Below, piece by piece: positions 1 through 8,208 of a stretch of 64,000 bases of DNA. The notes below the pieces were generated by a model that was given only the letters and a program-made list of their open reading frames with translations, searched no databases and had not been told where the DNA came from. The stretch is taken from positions 18,463 through 82,462 of the forward strand of contig ONOG01000009.1 of assembly GCA_900319385.1 (NCBI GenBank), written 5' to 3'. Each line of letters begins with the position of its first letter. Position 1 is the first letter of the stretch. The stretch is from an uncultured Prevotellaceae bacterium. GTDB lineage: Bacteria; Bacteroidota; Bacteroidia; Bacteroidales; Bacteroidaceae. The translations under genes and the position numbers were made by a program.

Positions 1-1116
1 TTTAATAATCTCCCAACTATAGACGGCAAGCCACTCGTCAAGCATCTTTTCGCTATTGCTGACGGCAGCGGGCTGTGCACTTAGTTGTATGAGGTTGCTA
101 TCAAGCTCGGCCATATAGTCAAAATACTCACGTTCGTCTTCAAAATGACTATAGGACGAATAGTGCTCCAACACATAATCAACAGTGGCATTTTCATTCT
201 TGTTGATGTCGATGAAACGTCCGCCTCCACGAAGCGAGAAAAGTCCAGTCATACGCATCTTCCTGATAAATTCATCAGGGTATTCATCCATGATAGACTT
301 CGGCTTGAATTCCTTGAAACTGCCTCCCATTATTTCATCTATACAGATGTCTATGATAACTTCATCGCTGGCATCAAAACTATGCTCTCTACGCAATTCG
401 ACTATACGTCTGTACAGAGCATCAGCATCGTTGTCTCTCCAGAATATCAGCAGAGGTAATTCTCTTCTCAGTATGCCACATCCGTTTTGTGCGGGGTCTG
501 CGTTCAACTTGCGAATAGTCTGCAACAGAAGTATCAGCGGTACGTTATCGTTGAGGACACGGACAAAGGGATTCATGCGTTGAGATTTTGAAAAGGCTTG
601 TAAAAACACCTGTTGTTCGTATTCGGGATGAACCACCTCGTAACTGACAAAGTTTTCTGCCTCATTAATATCTACTTGTATGGATTTCAGAAGATGATGT
701 GCCAAGGAGGAAATAACTATCGGTTCACAAGGTGTGAACCACGCCAGCCCAAGTTCCTTCGTCAGGTCGAAGATTGTAGCAAAACGCGAAGGCCAGCCTT
801 TAGCAAACCCTGCCTCTTTGTGACTCTGCGGATTATTACGCATCATGAGTTCGACCTCCTGATCCGTAAGCAATTGTTCGCTGAATTCGCCTTGGTCAGA
901 CGTCTGCCATTTTTGCTGAACGGAAGACAGTTTCTTCATTGGACGATACAAACCATAACGAATCGTCTCACCACAAATCTTTGTTGCAAGATTATCGTCA
1001 AGAATCCTACCCTCAAACTTATTCAGCACATAGAGCATATACTTTAGCCGTCCGGGGTTGCGCATCGTTGTAGTGTAAAGCAACGGCTTATATTTGAGTT
1101 CACTTCTTCTCGACAT
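1..1116 (-). CDS. Type IIS restriction endonuclease, AlwI family (partial, runs off left edge)
   Basis: An open frame of 372 codons runs from an ATG at 1116 to the window edge with no stop. The N-terminus (SELKYKPLLYTTTMRNPGR) and later blocks (TKICGETIRYGLYRP, GGRFIDINKNENATVDYV, SYSHFEDEREYFDYM) match what I know of the AlwI/PleI/BstNBI family of endonucleases, which cut or nick outside short asymmetric sites such as GGATC or GAGTC. It starts 5 bases after the stop of an adenine methyltransferase and is the last visible gene of a methylase-methylase-nuclease operon, an order that lets protection precede cutting. The C-terminal part, where I would expect the nuclease core, lies outside the window, so activity cannot be judged. 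The DNA is AT-richer than the genes to the right, which suggests transfer. The family call is by memory of conserved motifs. Confidence 0.85.
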   Translation of the reverse strand, partial: MSRRSELKYKPLLYTTTMRNPGRLKYMLYVLNKFEGRILDDNLATKICGETIRYGLYRPMKKLSSVQQKWQTSDQGEFSEQLLTDQEVELMMRNNPQSHKEAGFAKGWPSRFATIFDLTKELGLAWFTPCEPIVISSLAHHLLKSIQVDINEAENFVSYEVVHPEYEQQVFLQAFSKSQRMNPFVRVLNDNVPLILLLQTIRKLNADPAQNGCGILRRELPLLIFWRDNDADALYRRIVELRREHSFDASDEVIIDICIDEIMGGSFKEFKPKSIMDEYPDEFIRKMRMTGLFSLRGGGRFIDINKNENATVDYVLEHYSSYSHFEDEREYFDYMAELDSNLIQLSAQPAAVSNSEKMLDEWLAVYSWEIIK

Positions 1117-1121
1117 AAGCT

Positions 1122-2033
1122 TTAATAATTGGTTACCAGCACCTCGCTGAACTGTTTTATGCTATTGTCGTTAAAACTGATGTAATTGCTCTTGATGGAA
1201 TGGGTGTGATACTGTTCAGACCATTCCAAAAAGAGCGTATTAGTACGTCCACGATAATGGATGACATTAGAAATGGCGAATTTGACTCCACGTTCATTCA
1301 GGTGGTTAAGCAATGACAACAAGGCGCGCTCCATATCTGCGTTCCAAAGTTTGTTATACTCACTGAATGAAATCAGATAGGGAGGGTCGAGATACACTAA
1401 GTCACCCTCTTGAAACTCGATACCACTAAGAAAGAGCAAATAGTCTTCATTATGCCATTCGACCTGCTTCTGACTTAGCAAACGAAAATAGTCTGTCAAC
1501 GCATCATGAACATTATGATTGAAGTCTACATTACCAACAGGCAGATTAAACTGTCCCTTGCCATTGAAGCGCAGCATATGGTTGAATCCGTAGATAAGCA
1601 GCAGATAAAGCCGCAACATGTCCTGCTGCCCCCCTGCGATGAAGTCAGCTTTCATACGCAAATATCCCATCTTGTTATAGCGAGCATAGTAAGTCTTGGG
1701 ATAAGCCGATTTCAAAGCTTTCGGCACCACATCACTACGTAACGAGATTGAAAGACCATATAGGTCTATAATGGCATACAGCTCCTCCATAAACTCCCCC
1801 TCACGCCCAATATATCCTTGCAACATCCGATGCAGAGCTATCACATAGCTGTCAATGTCGTTGAGCAGATAGCTTTCCGCTCTAACATTCATCATTACAG
1901 AGCCTCCACCTACAAACGGCTCTATCAATCGGTTTATATGGGTGGGGAAGTGAGTACGAATTTCGCGAACCAACTTATACTTATCACCTACGTAGAACAG
2001 CGGGGAACGAGCGATTCCGTTTTTCATCATCAA
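1122..2033 (-). CDS. DNA adenine methyltransferase, D12 (Dam-like) class, second of the RM operon
   Basis: This 303-residue protein has the motif order of alpha-type N6-adenine methyltransferases: motif X (PLFYVGDKYKLV, residues 11-22), the AdoMet motif I (EPFVGGGSV, 38-46), a target-recognition region with RFNGKGQFNLPVG (155-167), and catalytic motif IV (DPPY, 216-219). It transfers methyl groups from S-adenosylmethionine to adenine in the operon's target. The start cluster (three Met codons at 2033-2025) overlaps the upstream methylase gene by about 50 bases in another frame, which suggests translational coupling. Asymmetric type IIS sites need separate methylation of each strand, so this enzyme and its upstream partner probably protect opposite strands of one site. 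The exact site cannot be read from the sequence. Confidence 0.9.
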   Translation of the reverse strand: MMMKNGIARSPLFYVGDKYKLVREIRTHFPTHINRLIEPFVGGGSVMMNVRAESYLLNDIDSYVIALHRMLQGYIGREGEFMEELYAIIDLYGLSISLRSDVVPKALKSAYPKTYYARYNKMGYLRMKADFIAGGQQDMLRLYLLLIYGFNHMLRFNGKGQFNLPVGNVDFNHNVHDALTDYFRLLSQKQVEWHNEDYLLFLSGIEFQEGDLVYLDPPYLISFSEYNKLWNADMERALLSLLNHLNERGVKFAISNVIHYRGRTNTLFLEWSEQYHTHSIKSNYISFNDNSIKQFSEVLVTNY

Positions 2034-3051
2034 CTTCGGTTATGAATAAATACTCGCGATGGTCGTCAAACTCGGTCTTGCCGGAATTGAAGGCTTTGAA
2101 CTCATGATTGAACACTTGAGTGTGTCCACATTTGTTCAATACCTCTTCAAGTTGCTCCAGCTTAATCTTATTCTCCGACGATGTACTCTTGGAGTGATAG
2201 GTATTGTTGTACGATACCACTAAATAGCGACTCTTAATGTGGCTTACTAAGTCTGTGAAAGCTGAGAATGCCGCATTACGACAATAGTCACTCATGTTTT
2301 CCTCCTTGGGTTTCAGAGCTATACCATACAGCTGGGGCTTTTTCCATTGCACTAGATTCTCATAAACATGGTAGAAGCGGCTGTACTGACGAGAATTATA
2401 AGGAGGATCGAAATAGGTCAAATCAACATCAACAGAGCGGGCCAGATGGTTCGCATCTTCCCGATGAATCTCTACACCATTGTATGACTCTACATCGATC
2501 ATCCGCATCATGAACTGATGAGCTGTAGGCGCCTTGTGATGATAGGCATCGAAGTGGCCCATCGTATTGGCATGACGGTCAATGCTATATATGAGAGAAG
2601 CCAAAAGAACAGCATATTCTTTTTCTGTCAAATTAGGGCGCATCCTCGTTAGCTTTTCGCGGATATAGCCAACAATTTTTGCTGTATCGTTATAGAAATA
2701 CTTCCCGCCAAAGTTCTTTGAGAAATAGTTTTCACGAACCTTGTTGGGCTTGATGGAATTAAACTCTTCGATGATAGATTGTACCCTTTCATTGCTCCAT
2801 TCCGTTGGAGCAAAGAAAGCACGATACATGATATTATTGGAGTAGAGAAAATCATTCACCACCACTCGCTCGTACATCTGCAAAGCCCTATGAGCTATCA
2901 CACCTGTACCTGCAAAGATGTCGCAGAAAGAATGGACGTCATGAGTTTGCTCGGTGATGAGAGCGAATATCCAATCTACCAATTTGGTTTTACAACCGAT
3001 ATATCGACGACTCTCCAAAGAAAATCGTCTCGTCTCGACGTGATTGTCCAT
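1984..3051 (-). CDS. DNA adenine methyltransferase, D12 class, first of the RM operon
   Basis: The protein is 355 residues if translation starts at the ATG at 3051. A TTG at 3057 in the same frame would add two residues, but the ATG is preferred. Motif X (RYIGCKTKL, residues 16-24), motif I (DIFAGTG, 44-50) and motif IV (FDPPYNS, 214-220) give the X-I-recognition-IV order of alpha-type m6A enzymes. It differs from the downstream methylase (FAGTG versus VGGGS motif I), so the pair is not a recent duplication. It is promoter-proximal, so modification would appear before the nuclease. Its start codon lies in a predicted RNA hairpin at 3049-3072 at the end of a long structured leader, which suggests post-transcriptional control. 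A sampled line is about 42% GC against about 60% in htpG. Confidence 0.9.
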   Translation of the reverse strand: MDNHVETRRFSLESRRYIGCKTKLVDWIFALITEQTHDVHSFCDIFAGTGVIAHRALQMYERVVVNDFLYSNNIMYRAFFAPTEWSNERVQSIIEEFNSIKPNKVRENYFSKNFGGKYFYNDTAKIVGYIREKLTRMRPNLTEKEYAVLLASLIYSIDRHANTMGHFDAYHHKAPTAHQFMMRMIDVESYNGVEIHREDANHLARSVDVDLTYFDPPYNSRQYSRFYHVYENLVQWKKPQLYGIALKPKEENMSDYCRNAAFSAFTDLVSHIKSRYLVVSYNNTYHSKSTSSENKIKLEQLEEVLNKCGHTQVFNHEFKAFNSGKTEFDDHREYLFITEVDDEKRNRSFPAVLRR

Positions 3052-3071
3052 AAACAACTATCATAGTTTAT

Positions 3072-3397
3072 GGCCGTCGCATGGCTTATCGAATGATAGT
3101 TACGGACACATCCTACAACCTCTCATCCAGACACAGAAAAAGCGCGAACCCCTTGCTTAATCCGCATCTGGAGGCCGTAGGAAGTGCCCGTATAATGGAG
3201 ATAAGCCTTGAGCCCACGCTATCGCGCGAGCAACAAGCTGTACCGTTACCATTATACTATATCTTGCGAATTTCCTACGTTCCCAGATACTATCGATAAC
3301 CAGCTATTGCCGTTATTATTAACCAATAAAGTTCATACCGCCATCCTGCGCTCAGGATTCAAGCCACGGAAGTGGTCATGCGTCGTTTACGACGGTC
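3072..3397 (-). ncRNA. Candidate structured leader or small RNA upstream of the RM operon
   Basis: No gene fits here, but the minus-strand transcript folds strongly. Three small perfect hairpins lie at 3381-3394, 3364-3375 and 3343-3358. They are followed by a nested long hairpin: 3283-3288 pairs with 3166-3171, 3272-3279 with 3176-3183, 3249-3256 with 3191-3198, and 3234-3239 with 3204-3210, capped by an 8-bp stem in 3212-3231. That apical stem has two G-U pairs on the minus strand that would be A-C mismatches on the plus strand, so the RNA is probably minus-strand. The 5' segment 3390-3397 can pair with 3072-3079 and close the whole domain. It starts just downstream of a good -7 box. It lacks the tmRNA, RNase P and SRP hallmarks I know. 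Function is unknown. Confidence 0.5.
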
Positions 3398-3412
3398 GGT
3401 CAGTACTCGACT

Positions 3413-3421
3413 GCAAATTTA
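3413..3421 (-). promoter_or_regulatory. -7 promoter box for the RM leader and operon
   Basis: On the minus strand this reads TAAATTTGC, a full match to the Bacteroidetes TAnnTTTG -7 element. A transcript would begin near 3405, placing over 340 nt of leader before the first methylase ATG at 3051. No convincing -33 TTTG was found at the usual distance. Confidence 0.6.
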
Positions 3422-3772
3422 CGATTTATTTTTGAAAGATAATTTACAGTATTATTCTTTTTTTCTGTATCATAGAAAAAACGCTTAATTACATAATCCA
3501 ATGTTCCATGAATTAAAGAAGTGTGTCATTCAAAGAAAAGACAAGGTGGTGAAGAGAAAATAGGCGGAATCGACGAAAAACAATCGGTCGAATTGGAGAT
3601 GCAAATCACACTGAGATTTTAACTTTTGGCTGCAAAAGAAGAAACTATGATGTGCAGCAGAGGGGAATAAAAATGGCAGCCATAGGTGACATTGTGGCAG
3701 AGTTTCGTTTTATGGCATGTAGTTTGCAAATTTAACAACGGAAAACTCTGAAACACTAAAACATTCAATATT
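3422..3772. other. Divergent intergenic region between the RM operon and htpG
   Basis: About 350 AT-rich bases separate the RM promoter from the htpG start. A weak -7-like sequence for htpG (TAGTTTGC) lies at 3720-3727, one base short of the consensus spacing. No CIRCE-type inverted repeat or other heat-shock operator was seen, and no credible gene is present. Confidence 0.6.
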
Positions 3773-5824
3773 ATGCAGAAAGGTAACATCGGGGTTACGA
3801 CAGAGAACATCTTCCCCGTCATCAAAAAGTTTCTCTACTCCGACCATGAGATATTCCTGCGCGAAATCGTTTCGAACGCCGTCGATGCAACGCAGAAGTT
3901 GCGCACACTCGCCTCGAAGGGTGAGCTGAAAGAGGAAGCAGGCGACCTCACCGTCCGTGTGAGTGTCGATAAAAAAGCAGGAACGCTGACCGTCAGCGAC
4001 CGCGGCATCGGTATGACAGCCGAGGAAATCGACAAGTACATCAACCAGATAGCCTTCTCCGGAGCCAACGACTTTCTCGACAAATACAAGGACGACGCCA
4101 ACGCCATCATCGGCCACTTCGGACTGGGATTCTATTCCTCGTTCATGGTCAGCAACAAGGTGGAAATCGTCACCAAGTCGTGGCAGGAAGGTGCCAAAGC
4201 CGTACGCTGGACCTGCGACGGCAGCCCAGAATTCACCATTGAAGATGCTGATCGCGACAGCCGTGGCACCGACATCATCATGCACCTCGACGACGACTGC
4301 AAGGAGTTTCTCGAAGAGCCGAAGGTGGAGGAACTGCTCCGTAAGTATTGCCACTTCCTGCCCATCGCAGTCGCCTTTGGCAAGAAGAAAGAATGGAAAG
4401 ACGGCAAGCAGGTGGAGACCGACGAGGACAACGTCATCAACGACACCACCCCGCTCTGGACACGCAAGCCGAGCGAACTGAAGGACGAGGACTATAAGAA
4501 GTTCTACCGCGAACTCTATCCCATGAGCGACGAGCCGCTGTTCTGGATACACCTCAACGTCGATTATCCGTTCAACCTCACGGGCATACTCTATTTCCCG
4601 AAGGTAAAGTCCAACTTCGACCTCCAGAAGAACAAGATTCAGCTCTACTGCAACCAGGTGTTCGTTACCGATTCGGTCGAAGGCATCGTACCCGACTTCC
4701 TCACCCTGCTCCACGGCGTCATCGACTCGCCCGACATTCCGCTCAACGTCAGCCGTTCGTATCTCCAGAGCGACTCCAACGTCAAGAAGATTTCAACCTA
4801 TATCTCGAAGAAAGTAAGCGACCGCCTCGCCTCACTCTTCAAGAACGATCGCAAGGACTTCGAGCAGAAGTGGGATGATATCAAGATATTCATCCACTAC
4901 GGCATGCTCTCCGAGCCCGACTTCTACGACAAGGCCAAGACCTTTGCCCTGCTCAAAGACACGGAAGGAAAGTTCTACACCTACGACGAGTACAAGACCC
5001 TCACCGAAGGACAGCAGACCGACAAGGACGGCAACCTCATCTACCTTTATGCCCAGAACCGCGACGACCAGTACAGCTACATCCAGGCAGCCCAGGCTAA
5101 AGGCTACAACGTGCTGCTGATGGACGGCGAACTCGACACGGCGATGTGCGGCAAGTTCGAGGAGAAGATGGAGAAGACACGCTTCGTCCGCGTTGACAGC
5201 GACACCATCGACCGCCTGATTCCCAAGAAAGACGAGAAGCACGACGAACTCGAAGCCGACAAACGCGACCTGCTCCAGCAAGTGTTCCAGACTCAGATGC
5301 CGAAGATGGAGAAGACAGAATTCCACGTCGAAGCACAGCCGATGGGCGAAACCGCCGCACCCGTCATCATCACCCAGAGCGAATACATGCGCCGAATGAA
5401 AGACATGGCTCGCATCCAGCCTGGCATGTCCTTCTACGGCGAAATGCCCGACATGATGAACGTCGTACTCAACAGCGACCACAAACTCGTCCGCACCGTG
5501 CTCGACGAGAGCGAAAAGGCCGTGAGCGAGGCAGTGAAACCTATCGACGCCGAGATTGCAGGACTGACAGCCCGTCGCGACAGCATCAACCAGCAGAACA
5601 AGGACCTGAAGTGGGACGAAATTCCGCAAGAGCGTAAGGACGACCTCAGCAAGACCGAAAAAGACATCGAGGATCAGCGTCAAAAGAAAACGGCACTCAT
5701 CGCCGACTATGCCAAGGACAACAAGGTCGTACACCAACTCATCGACCTCGCCCTGCTGCAGAACGGACTGCTTCGCGGCGAAGCTCTCAACCGCTTCGTC
5801 CAGCGCAGCATCGAACTGATTTAA
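3773..5824 (+). CDS. htpG: Molecular chaperone HtpG (Hsp90)
   Basis: This 683-residue cytosolic ATP-dependent chaperone is close to the usual Bacteroidetes HtpG length. The N-terminal GHKL ATPase domain shows the ATP/Mg-binding helix (EIVSNAVDAT, residues 31-40), the DRGIGM loop (76-81) and the lid/glycine motif GHFGLGF (114-120). The middle client-binding domain carries NVSRSYLQSDSNVKK, which contains the conserved arginine that reaches the ATP gamma phosphate. The C-terminal third has long charged helices for dimerisation. The ATG at 3773 is preceded by an A-rich leader and gives the expected N-terminus. It stands alone, with only a small membrane protein 15 bases downstream. It probably has its own promoter near 3720. 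Confidence 0.97.
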   Translation: MQKGNIGVTTENIFPVIKKFLYSDHEIFLREIVSNAVDATQKLRTLASKGELKEEAGDLTVRVSVDKKAGTLTVSDRGIGMTAEEIDKYINQIAFSGANDFLDKYKDDANAIIGHFGLGFYSSFMVSNKVEIVTKSWQEGAKAVRWTCDGSPEFTIEDADRDSRGTDIIMHLDDDCKEFLEEPKVEELLRKYCHFLPIAVAFGKKKEWKDGKQVETDEDNVINDTTPLWTRKPSELKDEDYKKFYRELYPMSDEPLFWIHLNVDYPFNLTGILYFPKVKSNFDLQKNKIQLYCNQVFVTDSVEGIVPDFLTLLHGVIDSPDIPLNVSRSYLQSDSNVKKISTYISKKVSDRLASLFKNDRKDFEQKWDDIKIFIHYGMLSEPDFYDKAKTFALLKDTEGKFYTYDEYKTLTEGQQTDKDGNLIYLYAQNRDDQYSYIQAAQAKGYNVLLMDGELDTAMCGKFEEKMEKTRFVRVDSDTIDRLIPKKDEKHDELEADKRDLLQQVFQTQMPKMEKTEFHVEAQPMGETAAPVIITQSEYMRRMKDMARIQPGMSFYGEMPDMMNVVLNSDHKLVRTVLDESEKAVSEAVKPIDAEIAGLTARRDSINQQNKDLKWDEIPQERKDDLSKTEKDIEDQRQKKTALIADYAKDNKVVHQLIDLALLQNGLLRGEALNRFVQRSIELI

Positions 5825-5839
5825 TAATCTTTCACTTTC

Positions 5840-6034
5840 ATGCAGGCCATCCTCACATATATCGTGATTGCCCTCGCCGTGGGATATGCCGTCTGGAGAC
5901 TCATTCGGCGCATCCGCGGGAGGGGTGGCTCCTGCAGTTGCGGGGGGAGCAATGGCGAAGGAAAATGTCCAGAGTGTCACACCGCCTGCAACAACTGTCC
6001 GCTCTGCGACAACTGCAAGATGAAAGGGACATGA
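5840..6034 (+). CDS. Small Cys-rich membrane protein, FeoB-associated type
   Basis: This 64-residue protein has one N-terminal membrane helix (residues 3-21), a basic stretch (RLIRRIRGRGG) and a cytoplasmic tail with seven cysteines (CSC, CPEC, CNNCPLC, CDNC). That layout matches the FeoB-associated Cys-rich membrane protein family, usually encoded beside the ferrous iron transporter FeoB. No feoB is nearby, so the link to iron is an inference from the family only. The cysteines could bind a metal or an Fe-S cluster. It follows htpG by 15 bases and may be co-transcribed. Its stop codon lies inside a terminator hairpin. Confidence 0.7.
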   Translation: MQAILTYIVIALAVGYAVWRLIRRIRGRGGSCSCGGSNGEGKCPECHTACNNCPLCDNCKMKGT

Positions 6035-6060
6035 CCCAAACGGTCATGTCCCCTTTCTTT
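6023..6060 (+). terminator. Rho-independent terminator after the Cys-rich protein
   Basis: GGGACATGACC (6026-6036) pairs with GGTCATGTCCC (6042-6052) across a 5-nt loop, followed by a T-rich run. The hairpin includes the stop codon of the upstream gene. Confidence 0.8.
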
Positions 6061-6108
6061 TGTCTGGAAGTCCCCTTTCAGAAGATCAGTTCTCAATTTT
6101 GTTTCTGT

Positions 6109-8208
6109 TTACCCGCCATACGAATGCATTCCGCCCAACAGGTAGTTGACTCCGAAGTAGGTCATCAGGACAGTGAGGAAACAGAAGATCATATAGAGGT
6201 GGAAGGGAATTGGACGTCGCAGCCAGGAGAGTGACTGGCGGTGGAAAGCGATGCCATAGACAATCATCGTAACGAGGGCCCACACCTCCTTCGGGTCCCA
6301 GCTCCAGTAGTTGCCCCACGACACGTTCGCCCATACGGCTCCGAGGAAGATGCCGACGGCCAGACACATCACCGCCGGATAGAGCAGCAGACGGGACAGC
6401 ACGGTCAGTGACTCCACTCCCTGCCTCCGTCTGGCTGTCAGAATCAGGGCCACGACGGCATTGAGCGTGATAAAGGCGAAGAGGGAATAGGAAATCATGA
6501 TGAGCGACACGTGGCTCGAAAGCCAGGGCGACTGCAACACGGGCATCAGGGCGGTGATACGCGGATTCATCTGTCCGAGATAGCTGACGAGCAGGGTGAA
6601 ACCACTGATGAGAAAGCCGCCGGTGAGGATTAAAAGTGAAAAGTGAAAAGTGGAAAGTGAAAAGTAAAAGGTGAAAAGTGATAGCAGCAACGCCAGCAGC
6701 ATGGTGACGAGTGCCACGAACTGCATAGTTTCGTAGCCGTTGGTGAGGGGGATGGTGCCGGAGATGTACCAACGGAGCGCATAGCCGAATAGATGGAAGA
6801 GGAAGGCACACAGGAGCAGGAGGAAGGACACTCGGACGATGCCAGTTTGCAGTCTGTTTGCCGTAGCTTGTCCCTTCAACATTTGCCAGAGCATGACGAA
6901 GAATAGCAGGAAGCCCACTGTGAGGTTCGCCATGAAGAGGATTTTCGTGAAGGGAACGGCATTGTAGAGCAGTTCTGCACTGACTTTCGAGTCTGGCAGC
7001 GGTGCGACACTTCCGTCCTTGGGCAGCGGTTTGAACAAGGTGCCCCGCTCCAGCATCATCACCACGCCCAGACGTTCGTCGATGTCCTGAATGGCTTTCT
7101 CCATCGCGCTGTGTGAGCCGTATTCCTTCATGTATAGCGATTGCAGCCGGTAGGTTCCGTCGCGGTCGTAGAGGTCGGCCACACGGATGTAGTCGCCCTG
7201 CAATCCCAATTTTGCCATCAGCACGCGGTGTTTCGCCTTGACGCGGAGGATGGGGACCTCGCGCCACGACTCGGGATGGAGCTGCCACGACACGACAACC
7301 TGCTCGGCCGTCAGTCCGTGAAAACTCTTACGACCGCACAACTTCTGTACGAAGTCGATGGCTACGGTGTTGAACGGCACGACACGGTCACCATAGACCA
7401 CCTGCTCGCGTTTCAGGGCATCTGCCTGATCGACCTTGACGACAGGCAGCGCTGCTTGTCCGTGGAGGGTAAAGAGAAGTAGCAGGCAGGTTAATCCCCG
7501 CTTGAGAGCAGGGTGCCGCAGCAACTGGCAGAAGGTCTCCCGTTTGTTCAGCAACAGCAGGATGGCGCTGAGCGCCAGCAGCAGGTACCCCACGTAGGTG
7601 ATGCCTGTTCCCCACGGATCGTAGGTCACCATGAGCCACGAGCCTTGCAGGTCTTCATCGAACGACTGCTGGTAGAGTCTGTAGCCATCGCGCTGCAGGA
7701 TGTGGTTCATGCTGATGTTTTCACTCTCAGCTTTTAACTGATCACTTTTCACTTTTAACTGATCACTTTCAATCTTCACCCTGCTCGTGTATCCACTATG
7801 AGCCTCCGTGCCAGGGTAATAGTCGATGATGAAGGTGTCGAGTTCGATGGTGAAGGGCAAGGCGTCTGCCCTGCCCTCACGAAGCATGTACTCCGTCGTT
7901 GGTTGGTGCTGGCGCAGGTGCAGCATGCCTTGCTTGCTGGTCAGGGCCGTTGTCAGCGCACCCATCAGGATGATGAGGAATGCCACATGGAGCAGACATA
8001 CGCTGAAACGCCAGAAGAGGCGCCGACGCCACATCTGCACAATTCCTGTCACCGCCAAGGCCATCCACAATAGGCGGAACCACCAGGCACCATAGATGTG
8101 GCTCGACACAAAGGGAGTACCCAACTTGTCTTCAACGAATGTAGCCGCTGCAATCACAACGGCTACCAATGCTAAGAGAAGAAAGGGGATATGATTAGAA
8201 ATTCTCAT
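6109..8208 (-). CDS. ccsBA: Cytochrome c assembly protein CcsBA (ResB-CcsA fusion)
   Basis: A roughly 699-residue polytopic membrane protein of the system II haem lyase. The N-terminal half is ResB/CcsB-like (helices near residues 8-25 and 40-58 and a large periplasmic domain). The C-terminal half is CcsA with the haem-handling WWD signature SWGNYWSWDPKEVWAL near residues 630-645. It exports haem and attaches it to CXXCH motifs of apocytochromes c at the outer face. The ATG at 8208 is chosen because the upstream Rid gene ends at 8195, giving a 14-base overlap; an ATG at 8253 would give a poor N-terminus. Two short-period repeat arrays are translated within it (6631-6681 and 7726-7775). No cytochrome gene is in the window. 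Confidence 0.92.
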   Translation of the reverse strand: MRISNHIPFLLLALVAVVIAAATFVEDKLGTPFVSSHIYGAWWFRLLWMALAVTGIVQMWRRRLFWRFSVCLLHVAFLIILMGALTTALTSKQGMLHLRQHQPTTEYMLREGRADALPFTIELDTFIIDYYPGTEAHSGYTSRVKIESDQLKVKSDQLKAESENISMNHILQRDGYRLYQQSFDEDLQGSWLMVTYDPWGTGITYVGYLLLALSAILLLLNKRETFCQLLRHPALKRGLTCLLLLFTLHGQAALPVVKVDQADALKREQVVYGDRVVPFNTVAIDFVQKLCGRKSFHGLTAEQVVVSWQLHPESWREVPILRVKAKHRVLMAKLGLQGDYIRVADLYDRDGTYRLQSLYMKEYGSHSAMEKAIQDIDERLGVVMMLERGTLFKPLPKDGSVAPLPDSKVSAELLYNAVPFTKILFMANLTVGFLLFFVMLWQMLKGQATANRLQTGIVRVSFLLLLCAFLFHLFGYALRWYISGTIPLTNGYETMQFVALVTMLLALLLSLFTFYFSLSTFHFSLLILTGGFLISGFTLLVSYLGQMNPRITALMPVLQSPWLSSHVSLIMISYSLFAFITLNAVVALILTARRRQGVESLTVLSRLLLYPAVMCLAVGIFLGAVWANVSWGNYWSWDPKEVWALVTMIVYGIAFHRQSLSWLRRPIPFHLYMIFCFLTVLMTYFGVNYLLGGMHSYGG
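6631..6681. repeat. AAAAGTG-type array inside ccsBA
   Basis: Several degenerate copies of a 7-bp AAAAGTG unit lie in the coding sequence. Read on the minus strand they encode the Phe/Ser/Leu-rich stretch LFTFYFSLSTFHFSLLI, which fits in a membrane helix. Confidence 0.75.
7726..7775. repeat. AAAAGTG-type array inside ccsBA, periplasmic part
   Basis: A second array with two copies of a longer AGTGATCAGTTAAAAG unit encodes the repetitive hydrophilic peptide ESDQLKVKSDQLKAESEN. Confidence 0.75.

Noticed and set aside
3072..3397. Retron msr-msd or other RT-linked RNA
   Set aside because: The fold is suggestive, but no reverse transcriptase gene lies nearby; the neighbours are methylases and an endonuclease.
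3072..3397. tmRNA, RNase P RNA, SRP RNA
   Set aside because: The conserved sequence blocks I know for each are absent.
3081..3435. Two plus-strand frames of 72 and 75 codons in the RM leader
   Set aside because: They coincide with strong minus-strand RNA helices, have no recognised protein features and no promoter in their orientation.
4832..5980. Long antisense open frame opposite htpG, and similar ones opposite the Rid gene, lpxC/fabZ, lpxD, the receptor gene and the GH35 gene
   Set aside because: They mirror strongly conserved genes on the other strand, have low-complexity or His/Val/Leu-rich composition, and result from high GC and codon bias.
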